DNA of 64,000 nt from NCBI GenBank assembly GCA_963580285.1, contig OY757026.1, forward strand, positions 63,055,396 to 63,119,395, written 5' to 3'. This document shows, piece by piece, positions 53,960 to 61,343 of this stretch. Under the pieces are notes generated by a model. It searched no databases and was not told where the DNA came from. It worked only from the letters and a program-made list of their open reading frames with translations. This DNA comes from Lucinisca nassula. Lineage: Eukaryota; Mollusca; Bivalvia; Lucinida; Lucinidae. Made by a program: the position numbers and the translations under genes. Numbering within the stretch: the stretch's first letter is position 1; each line of letters opens with the position of its first letter.

Positions 53960-55175
53960 TATACCCCCTGCTTTGAAAAATTGGGGCAATACTGGATTTG
54001 CCTTGTCCTTCTGTTAATCCATCCTTCATTCCTTCCATCTGTCATTCTGTCCAGTCTCATCAGATAAAATTTTTGTCACGCTTTTCTCAACAACTGTTAG
54101 GGTTATGAAGTTGAAATTTGTATAAACATAGACAGTGGGTTGATGTATCGATTATACCAGAATCAGGGCCAGGGCCCATAACTCTCAGACTTAAAGCTAT
54201 AAAGTTGAAACTTGATACACACATGTACCGTGGGCTAATGTATGGTGTATACCAGAATCAGATAGATTTTCCAATTTGCTATTAATGAAAACATTTTGCC
54301 CCAAATTTTTCTCAACGACTGTTAAGGTTACAAAGTAGAAATTTGATACCAACATGGGCAGTAAGTTGATGTATCGTGTATACCCATATTAAGTCCAAGG
54401 ACTTATAATTCTCCGAGTTATGTCCCTTTATATGTTTAACAATTTCACCGAAAACAGGATTTGACATCTCATGCACACTTTTATCAAGAATTGTAAGGGT
54501 TACATAGTTGATACCTGGCACACATGGAGAGTTGGCTGATGTATTGTGTAGACCAGAATCAAGACCAAGAGATCATAACTCTCGATGTTAAATCCCTTGA
54601 TTGGTTTAATTATTTGCCTTAAATGAAAAATTTTTATTACAGATTTCTCAGGAACTATGAAAGCTATAAAAATACACAAACAGTGGGCTGATGTATCGTG
54701 TGTGTGTGTGTGAATTCGGGTTTAACGTCGCTTTCAACAATTTTTCAGTCATATCACGACGGTGTCTGGTTGCGACAGGGAGCTCAATGCTCACGTTTAT
54801 AGTGCTGCCTCACTGAAGTATCATGTCCCAGACACATTACATGATACCACACCCAGTCACATTATCCTGACACTGGATCGACCAGTCCTAGCTCTTCCCC
54901 GTAAATCTGAGTGCCAAGCGAGGAGCAGCTAGTACCATTTTTAACGACTTTGGTATGTCGCGGCCCGGGATCGAACCCCAGACCTCCCGTTCCCCGGAGC
55001 GGACACTCTACCAACTGAGCTATCGGGGCCGGTTGATGTATCGTGTATACCAGAATTGGGGCCAAGGCGGTATAACTCTTGGAGTTGCATCCCTTGATGG
55101 GTTTTACAATATGTCATTTATAAAAAAATTTTGTTGCACTTGCGGTTGTGATGAAGCAACTCCTTTTTCTGTGCC
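53960..55175 (+). mobile_element. Tandem-repeat element (ATACCCCCTGCTTTG start), split by a SINE
   Basis: Start palindrome ATACCCCCTGCTTTGAAAAA / TTGGGGCAAT, then units with TTGATGTATCGTGTATACC at about 54130, 54235, 54366, 54538 and 55033. A SINE sits at 54702-55033. The 3' end is lost against the MITE at 55176. Confidence 0.75.
54689..55046 (-). mobile_element. tRNA-headed SINE (SINE5) with 13-bp target-site duplication
   Basis: TGATGTATCGTGT flanks it at 54689-54701 and 55034-55046. Minus-strand head: CCCCGATAGCTCAGTTGGTA and GGGGTTCGATCCCGGGCC are excellent tRNA A and B boxes. Body AACGTGAGCATTGAGCTCCC; tail GAAAGCGACGTTAAACCCGA then a CA repeat. It is not a tRNA gene: a 3' body and tail are attached. 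Confidence 0.92.
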
Positions 55176-55417
55176 TTAAGGGGAATGGATACACCATCAG
55201 GGGAGGCAACTCCTGCAAAAGTATTTTTGTCTCCCATGTCATTAGGGGTCATATCTTAAAGGAAAGAATTTGCTCCTGAGGAGCAAATTCTTTCCTTTAA
55301 GAGAAGACCCCTTTTTCAGAGGGACAGGGCTTACAGAAAAGTGAACAGGAAGTCCCAAATGTTGTCTCCCTTTGAAAAATGGCAGAAAGATCTGCCAGGT
55401 GTTCCCATTCCCCTTAA
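55176..55417. mobile_element. TTAA MITE with AAGGGGAATGG termini
   Basis: TTAAGGGGAATGG at the left and CCATTCCCCTTAA (one base inserted) at the right. The central hairpin AAAGGAAAGAATTTGCTCCT / AGGAGCAAATTCTTTCCTTT is perfect. It ends 31 bp upstream of GPD2 coding exon 6. Confidence 0.88.
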
Positions 55418-55448
55418 TCGTGATGCTCAGTTGCTACTGTATTTTCAG

Positions 55449-55610
55449 GTCAACATGACGATGCCCGGATGAATTTGTCTATGGCAATCTCAGCTGTGAG
55501 GATGGGAGGGGCATTGGCAAATTATACTGAACTTGTCGAATTACATAAATCTGCAGACGAGAATGGAAAACAAGTGATATCTGGTGCTACTATAAAAGAT
55601 AGGATAACAG
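55449..55610 (+). CDS. GPD2: GPD2 coding exon 6
   Basis: Acceptor CTGTATTTTCAG, donor GTGAGG at 55611; in phase 1, out phase 1. Reads GQHDDARMNLSMAISAVRMG, then GALANYTELVELHKSADENG and KQVISGATIKDRITG. DGQ.DDARMNL is the conserved GlpD/GPD2 motif beside the active site; the ANYTEVV-like strand and the SGA..KD..TG strand follow as in the animal protein. Confidence 0.96.
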
Positions 55611-55653
55611 GTGAGGATGAAAACATCCTGCAGGCACTTTGTTGACACCCCTT

Positions 55654-55935
55654 CTTTGTTTGAATTGAGGTCCCCATCAACACTATTTAGGTCATTTTGG
55701 AACCCTTTCTTCCAATTATGTGGGACTTTCACCGACCTTGAGATGAAATGACTTCTCAAACCCTACCGTCATAGGAAACCACTAGTGTTAAGGGAGTGGT
55801 CCGACTCGCACCACTTTTCTGCGCAGGCTTGGGTTTTCCAAGCAGTCTACCAGTGCTCAAGTTTGGTCAGATTCAGCTTTGCACAGAAGCACCATGCAGC
55901 CTTATCTATTTCTACAAGCCCCGATGGGCTGGGGT
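55654..55935 (-). mobile_element. SINE2, minus orientation, diverged
   Basis: TTTGTTTGAATTGAGGTCCC (a short deletion removes TTTAACG) to CCCCGATGGGCTGGGG. It starts 44 bp after coding exon 6. Confidence 0.85.
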
Positions 55936-56098
55936 GCTACTTTAAGCATGCCACAGTATTTGAATCCTATTTTCCATCCGTTGGTTCTTATGTTTGTAAA
56001 GTCGTCACCATTTGTGACAGCCCCGAATTTCACCCTAATATTTAAGTCCATACAGGCAGGAGGTCATAGCAACAGATAAGCTTGGTATTTTTTGATAA

Positions 56099-56236
56099 AT
56101 GAAGGATAGTTTTCTTTATTTCTCCATATAAACCTATGGTGTGGGTATTCATTAGAACTGTGACGCCAAGGTGGTTCTAATGAATACCCACAACAAAGCA
56201 GGTTTTATTGAGAATTGATCAAAACTATCCTTCAGT
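56099..56236. mobile_element. MITE with CTGAAGGATAGTTTT termini, copy 2
   Basis: GAAGGATAGTTTTC and AAAACTATCCTTCAG ends; inner hairpin GTGGGTATTCATTAGAAC / GTTCTAATGAATACCCAC. Confidence 0.85.
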
Positions 56237-56347
56237 TGTCAGAAAATACCAAGCTTATCATTGCCATGACGACATGGCCTGTGGCAGAATTTATGTTCAC
56301 AGTTGCTATGAATCAAATAAAATTTTCTGTGTAAAATGCATACTTTA

Positions 56348-56632
56348 TTTGTTTGTTTGTTTGATTTGAGGTCCAATGTCCCCATCAACACTGTAAAGGT
56401 CATTTTGGAGACGTTGCTTCCAATCTTGTGGGACTTTTACCCGACATTGAGATGAAATGACATTTCAAGCCACCAATAGGGTTTATAAGCATGGACAGTC
56501 TGACTCACACTGCTTTGCCTGGGCAGGCTTAGATCCTCTAACAGTTTACCAGTACTCATGTGCGGGTCGGTTTCAGCTCTGCGTGGAAGCATCATGCAGC
56601 CCATCTATTTCTTCAAGCCCTGACGGGTGGGG
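56348..56632 (-). mobile_element. SINE2, minus orientation
   Basis: TTTGTTTGTTTGTTTGATTT, GGTCCAATGTCCCCATCAAC to AAGCCCTGACGGGTGGGG. Lies in GPD2 intron 6. Confidence 0.88.
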
Positions 56633-56756
56633 TATATTTGTCCCAATTAGTGCACATGCTCCAAGAAGCAAACACCCATACTTTTTCAAGATGTATATTT
56701 GACACCAATTTAGAGTGCAAGAGTTTGCAGTCTGTTGAAGTTGTAACACTGTTTAA

Positions 56757-56985
56757 TTCTCTGCATGCTGGATATTTTTTTTCTCAGCAGACGACATTTT
56801 GAAATATTTTTCTAATTTTCCCCGAAAACAGGATTTGACATCTCATGCAAATTGTCTCCTATGGCAAACAGGATTTGACATCTCATGCAAATTGCATGAG
56901 ATGTCAAGTTCTGTTTTCTGGGAAAAATAAGGAAAATATCAACAATTTGTCATCTGCTGAATTAGCCTAGAGAGTAGTAAATGTA
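56757..56985. mobile_element. Hairpin MITE, CTGGATATTTT...TTAGCCTAGAG family
   Basis: CTGCATGCTGGATATTTTTT to GAATTAGCCTAGAGAGTAG, with GGATTTGACATCTCATGCAA duplicated once (56832 and 56872) before the complementary arm. Related to the tandem pair at 16836-17610. Confidence 0.8.
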
Positions 56986-57235
56986 ATGGTTAAAGATCAC
57001 TAATATATCAGTTATTAAGTTGAGGAACAAATTGTTTACTTGTGTCTATTAAGGAACTTAATGAGTTTTAGGATTTATGCTTCTTATGCCGTGTAGTTGC
57101 ATCGGCGGTGTGCTTAATAGAAGGACATTCTGGGCCCTGTTTTTATAATATGAATGGAATGTCTTAGGAGTACTGTGCCTTTATTATGTTGAATACAGTA
57201 TATGGACTTTGTATCTCAGTTAATCAACTTTTACC

Positions 57236-57862
57236 TTCCTCGGTAGCTCAGGCGGATGCACGTCTGACTGGTGATCAGGAGGACACATGCTCGATACCTG
57301 TCGGGGTAGGCAACATTCTTTCTTGGAGATTGATCATCGAATCTTTTCTACAGTTATTCTGTCCGTTCCACTGATTCAAGAAGGGCAGTCGGCCCCTGCC
57401 CATCGGGGCTTGAAGAAATATATGGGCTGCATGATGCTTCCACGCAGAGCTGAAACCGACCCGCACACTAGTACTGGCAAACGGCTTAGAGGATCTAAGC
57501 CTGCCCAGGCAAAGCGGTGCGAGTCGGCCCGTCCATGCTTATAAACTCTATTGGTTTCATTGGGCGACAGGGCTTGAGATGTCATTTCATCTCAATGTCG
57601 GGTAAAAGTCCCACAAAATTGGAAGCAACGTCTCCAAAATGACCTTTACAGTGTTGACAGGGACATTAAACCTAAAATGAAACAAACAAGCAAAAACAAG
57701 AAGGGCAGTTGTCAAGTTTCTAGCGAAAGAATGTGCACTGTACTTGTTAACCGATGCGTAAGAGCCTGCTCAGGAAAAGTATTGGATAGGTAAACTGACT
57801 GGCTCGAAAATGACCTGAATAGTGTTGACTGGGCCGTTAAACTCAAATACAAACAAACAAAA
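57236..57862 (+). mobile_element. SINE1, split by a nested SINE2
   Basis: Left part 57236-57389: GGTAGCTCAGGCGGATGCAC and GCTCGATACCTG (tRNA-like boxes) to GATTCAAGAAGGGCAGT. Right part 57710-57862: TGTCAAGTTTCTAGCG to GGGCCGTTAAACTC and AAACAAACAAA. Together they form one complete SINE1. Confidence 0.92.
57377..57709 (+). mobile_element. SINE2 nested in SINE1, with 13-bp target-site duplication
   Basis: CAAGAAGGGCAGT occurs at 57377-57389 and 57697-57709. Between lies a complete SINE2, from CGGCCCCTGCCCATCGGGGC to GACAGGGACATTAAACC and its A-rich tail. The duplicated target belongs to SINE1, so SINE2 moved after SINE1. Confidence 0.95.
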
Positions 57863-57904
57863 TCAACTTTTATGATGCTTAATCCCTATATCCTGCTGAA
57901 TAAT

Positions 57905-58307
57905 ATAAGAATCTTTGTGTGATAGGTGGATAGAAAAATCTGTCCGGCATCACGAGGCTTGCCGAGTGATGCTGGACAGTGATCCCGAGGGACAGATTTT
58001 TCTATCCACCCCTCACACCCATATAGGATTCTTTTTCTTGCATACCTTCCATTTTTAGCACGGATTTGTAATGCTGCAGTCACTTCGGTTACCGACGTGC
58101 CATATTGTGTTGACACTGCAGGAATGTAAAGTGACGTCACAGATCGTGCATGACGTCAACCTTAACGGCGGCGCATACAAGGTCGTAATCAACCAGTGCA
58201 TTTATCAAACACGCGATTATATTTGATTTGGGGTCGGAACACCAGGGTCAGAACATAAATTTCTATCACAGGGTAAAATCGTGGATTTCCTTGTCTGGTG
58301 TGCAAGA
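57905..58307 (+). mobile_element. Fold-back element, copy 3
   Basis: ATAAGAATCTTTGTGTGATA, hairpin GGTGGATAGAAAAATCTGTC / GACAGATTTTTCTATCCACC, then CACTTCGGTTACCGACG and TCGTGGATTTCCTTGTCTGG TGTGCAAGA. The next copy begins immediately. Confidence 0.88.
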
Positions 58308-58727
58308 ATATAAGAATCTTACATTTGTGTGATAGGTGGATAGAAAAATCCAACCTGAATGTTACTCTCTGGCATCACGAGACTTGCCGAGTGATGCCGG
58401 ACATTGATCCTGAAAGACGGATTTTTCTGTCTGCCCATCACATCCATGTTATGTTGTTTTTTTTTCTTGCATACCTTTCATTTTGGAGAGTGGATTTTTA
58501 TACTGCAGTCAGTTTGATTGTCGAAGTCTACCATATTTTGATGACAGTAATGCGTCATTTTTGACATCACTGCATGCGTAGTGGTGTCAAACTTAAGGAA
58601 ACATGATGTCCTATTCAACCATTGCAGATCAAAGACGTGAAAATTCTTGATGTTTATCCTATCCTGGAACCTGGGTAGGATAAGAATTTCTGTCCTGTGG
58701 TCAAGTCTATCTGGTGTGCAAGAAATT
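58308..58727 (+). mobile_element. Fold-back element, copy 4, head-to-tail with copy 3
   Basis: ATATAAGAATCTTACATTTG begins right after TGTGCAAGA. The hairpin GGTGGATAGAAAAATC / GGATTTTTCTGTCTGCCC is less exact; the end is TATCTGGTGTGCAAGAA. More diverged than copy 3, so not a recent tandem duplication. Confidence 0.82.
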
Positions 58728-58897
58728 AGTTTAGCCACTTCATTTTCTGCTTATCCACCAATTAAAATTACATGACATAATGTAGTTGCTTAATTTACAA
58801 ACTGCTTAACAAAAACTGGATGTATGTTTTCCTTATGTAGATCCTGATCAGATGGCTTCTTCAGAATCTGGATCTACACTTTTTGCAAAGGCACGGA

Positions 58898-59079
58898 TTA
58901 ACCCATTTAGTACCAGAACCCCCCAAAACCAGAATGCGGCATCTGATCAGGGCCTCCACTGTTCACGATAAATTTTGACGAAAACACAACCTGACACCCC
59001 TAAATTTAGAAATGAACTCCTGCTTTGAACTCCTGCTACATATAAGGAGGAAGATTCCATTTGGTACAAAAAGGTTTAA
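58898..59079 (-). mobile_element. MITE, GTACCAAATGGAATC family, reversed
   Basis: TTAACCCATTTAGTACCAGA at the left, GGCATCTGATCAGGGCC, and GGAAGATTCCATTTGGTACA AAAAGGTTTAA at the right; flanked by TTAA. Confidence 0.82.
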
Positions 59080-59607
59080 CCCTTAAGATGCCGAGAAAAT
59101 CTACACCTGAAAATGTTGTCTGCTTAAGTCATCTGCTGAATCTTTTTGCAAACTTTTTAAAAGTATTTTTGCATACAGGCAAACAGTCTGGGCCCTGATC
59201 AGACTGCTCCTAGAGGAGCAGTCTGATCTGGGTCCAAACTGTTTACCAAAATGACTTTTAAAGTAACCGACAGACGACAAAGCAGTCGACTGGGGTCTTA
59301 TGGGTTAATTTTGTCTGAAAGGTAAAGAGATCAGAGTTAAAACTAAAAGTGTGATAAACCCTACTGGTCCCTACACTGATGATGTAAGACAGATGAAAAT
59401 GTCGTCTGCTTATGTCGTCTGCTGAATCTTTTTGTGAACTTTTTTAAAATATTTTTGCATACAGGCAAACAGTATGGGCCCTGATCAGACTGCTCCTTTA
59501 GGTGCAGTCTGATCTGGGTCCATACTGTTTACAAAAAATAACTATTAAAGTAACTGGCAGACGACAAAGCAGACGACTGTCATTTTATGGGTTAATTTTG
59601 GCTGCAG
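59076..59607 (+). repeat. 286-bp tandem duplication of MITE plus 5' half of GPD2 exon 7
   Basis: Unit 1 is 59110-59395, unit 2 59396-59681; matching points (AAAATGTCGTCTGC-type start; GTAAAGAGATCAGAG) are both 286 bp apart. Each unit contains a TTAA MITE with hairpin CAGACTGCTCC / GGAGCAGTCTG and the first 74 bases of exon 7. The junction joins CAGATG of the exon to AAAATG of the MITE. Confidence 0.92.
59322..59395 (+). pseudogene. Partial duplicate of GPD2 exon 7
   Basis: The first 74 bases of exon 7 are repeated here, reading KEIRVKTKSVINPTGPYTDD VRQM with two replacements (Cys to Ser, Ala to Pro) against 59608-59681. It keeps an AG at the acceptor position (CTGAAAG) but has no donor. If it were spliced in, the frame would stop at TGA 59423-59425. 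It is therefore a dead exon lying inside intron 6, 212 bp before the real one. Confidence 0.93.
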
Positions 59608-59752
59608 GTAAAGAGATCAGAGTTAAAACTAAATGTGTGATAAACGCTACTGGTCCCTACACTGATGATGTCAGACAGATGGATGACCCTTCTATCAAGA
59701 AGATTTGCCAGCCTAGTCAAGGTGTTCATGTTGTTTTACCAGATTATTACAG
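59608..59752 (+). CDS. GPD2: GPD2 coding exon 7
   Basis: Acceptor TTTTGGCTGCAG at 59607, donor GTACTG at 59753; in phase 1, out phase 2. Reads GKEIRVKTKCVINATGPYTD, then DVRQMDDPSIKKICQPSQGV and HVVLPDYY. CVINATGP.TD is the second FAD-contact motif of the GlpD/GPD2 fold and QPS.GVH.V.P the following strand. The acceptor lies 12-15 bp after the TTAA end of a MITE, so the branch-point region of this intron is MITE sequence. Codon AG|T (Ser) is completed at 63850. Confidence 0.95.
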
Positions 59753-60167
59753 GTACTGATTATTACAGGTACTGTCACACCAGTGTCAACCAGAAATAGT
59801 CTTGTTTATTTTATACATAGCATTGAAATCAGTGCATATCTGAAACTAATAAAAATGATATTTTCCCACTGTGAAAAGATTTATATTTTCACATTGGGAA
59901 AAATCATTTGACCATGCAATTTTCACAGAAGCAGCCTGGACTACCTTTTTGGAGGTTTGTTTATGCATAAAGTCATGCATACAATAAAGAGAAAAAAAAA
60001 ATTTTTTTTTGATAAATACTAAAAATATTAATTGGTGTATTAAAAGCATCAGAACTTTGTGCTTTGCAGTCATGAAAATTCTGATGTTCTCAACACACTC
60101 GAAATATTTTTTATATTGACTCAAAAATAGTATATATCCTCTATTTAACTGTTTAATGGTTTATTGA
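59753..60167. other. GPD2 intron 7 start, nothing firm
   Basis: A loose inverted repeat (TATTTTCCCACTGTGAAAA / TTTTCACATTGGGAAAAAT, 59859-59906). ATTATTACAGGTACTG is repeated around the donor (59744 and 59758), giving a second copy of the splice-site sequence 14 bp downstream. Confidence 0.6.
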
Positions 60168-60383
60168 TTAACCCATTTTGTACTGGAAACCCCAAAACAG
60201 GTACCCTTGTAAACAGTGTAGGCCCAGATCAGATGCCACAGAACACGGCATCTGATTAGGACCTACATTACTTGCAAAAAATTCAGCTATTTTAAAGTTA
60301 ACACAACATGTCACCCCTAAACTTTGAAATGGAATCATGCCATATATAAGGAGGAAGATTCCATTTGGTACAAAAAGGGTTAA
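60168..60383 (-). mobile_element. MITE, GTACCAAATGGAATC family, reversed
   Basis: TTAACCCATTTTGTACTGGA, hairpin GGCCCAGATCAGATGCC / GGCATCTGATTAGGACC and GGAAGATTCCATTTGGTACA, ending at TTAA. Full length, 216 bp. Confidence 0.88.
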
Positions 60384-60419
60384 TCATTTTACTGGATTAT
60401 TGCTTTAAAGCAAATGACA

Positions 60420-60648
60420 GGCCTCCTTGACAAAGAGGTTAAGAGCGCTGTCTCTTAATCATTAGGTCTTTCATGGCTGTAGGTCCGAATCTGGCTCGGG
60501 TCACATTAGATGCCAAGTTCTGCACGGGAAGTCAGGTGGTTTTTCTCCAGGTCCTCTGTTTTTGGCCCACCTCTGATTAACGATCGGATCAATAATGAGT
60601 GAAATAATCTTAAAAGGACTGTAAACCAAAAAAAAAAAAAAAAAATTG
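60420..60648 (+). mobile_element. SINE3 with tRNA-like head
   Basis: GACAAAGAGGTTAAGAGCGC and TAGGTCCGAATCTGGC are the box regions; body CCAAGTTCTGCACGGGAAGT and TTTTTCTCCAGG, tail CTTAAAAGGACTGTAAACC and an A-run of about 20. Confidence 0.88.
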
Positions 60649-60944
60649 CAAATGAATCCATGATTGATAACACTATTATCTTGGTTCTTTTTGTGTTGCC
60701 AGCTCTTAGCATGGCAGATACAGTGATCCATTTTTACATTTCATTCTTTCATTTGTTTGTTCACTTGGTCGTTCATCCAGCTGTCAAAATTTGCATTCAC
60801 GGTAGCATCAACCTTAATGATAAAGTTCATTTCTCACTTCATTCTTTAATGATACTTGGTACAGTTTTGCATGTAGAAATGACAGCTTTAATGCAGACAT
60901 CCATATTTGAGCCAGCACTTGACAAAATCTACAAAAAGTCTCTG
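60649..60944. other. GPD2 intron 7 stretch with an open frame
   Basis: A 106-residue plus-strand frame (60660-60980) includes hydrophobic stretches (LVLFVLPALSMADTVIHFYI) but has no family signature, and ends within a hairpin repeat. I do not call it a gene. Confidence 0.4.
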
Positions 60945-61010
60945 GCAACCAGCGAAGACTCAGATCAGCCTGCGCATTAGCGCAGTCTGATCAGTCTTCG
61001 CTGATCGCTT
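60945..61010. repeat. Hairpin AGCGAAGACTCAGATCAG / CTGATCAGTCTTCGCTG
   Basis: Arms AGCGAAGACTCAGATCAG CCTGCGC ATTAGCGCAGTCTGATCAGTCTTCGCTG. Relatives at 1405-1440, 4215-4270 and 11065-11110, where AGACTCAGATC and CCTGC recur. Confidence 0.75.
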
Positions 61011-61194
61011 ATACCTGCTATAGGTTAATAGTTATGCAAAGAGATATAAGCAAAAGGTCTTGTCATAGTGGATGGGTACGCAGGTTGATTTGAGTCTCTA
61101 CTGGTGGCACCAGTCTTATTGTAGGTTTTGTCATGCGCCGGCTCATTTGTCTTTGATCTATATTTCAGAAGAACAATGCTCTAGGCATTTCTAG

Positions 61195-61335
61195 CTGTTT
61201 CATTGATCGATGTTTAACACTTATCCAGCTGAAAAGATAAATTAAGCCACACCAATTTCCAATTGTCAGCCAATCAAAATACTTGATAAAATGATGCATT
61301 CAAATTTGCAAACTAACTGACAACTATATTTGCCC
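61195..61335 (-). mobile_element. TTAA MITE fragment
   Basis: TTAACACTTATCCAGCTGAA, CCAATTGTCAGCCAATCAAA and TGATGCATTCAAATTTGC are the reversed order of the 4593 family; the hairpin core is missing. Confidence 0.6.
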
Positions 61336-61343
61336 AATTTACA

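Larger units (their letters stand above)
57879..58901 (+). mobile_element. TTAA MITE enlarged by two fold-back elements
   Basis: TTAATCCCTATATCCTGCTG starts the MITE; after the insertions it resumes TAGTTTAGCCACTTCATTTT, CACCAATTAAAATTACATG, GATCAGATGGCTTC and ends at the TTAA at 58898. This is a reversed arrangement of the family at 4593. Confidence 0.7.

Noticed and set aside
54955..55033. A tRNA gene on the minus strand with good A and B boxes
   Set aside because: It is followed by a SINE body and tail, and the whole 332 bp is flanked by a 13-bp target duplication, so it is a SINE head.
59322..59395. An alternative exon 7 of GPD2
   Set aside because: It holds only the first 74 bases, has no donor site and would introduce a stop, so it is annotated as a duplicated pseudo-exon.
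60660..60980. A 106-residue frame with hydrophobic segments
   Set aside because: No recognisable family, it ends inside a dispersed hairpin and sits in a GPD2 intron; composition alone explains the hydrophobic stretches.
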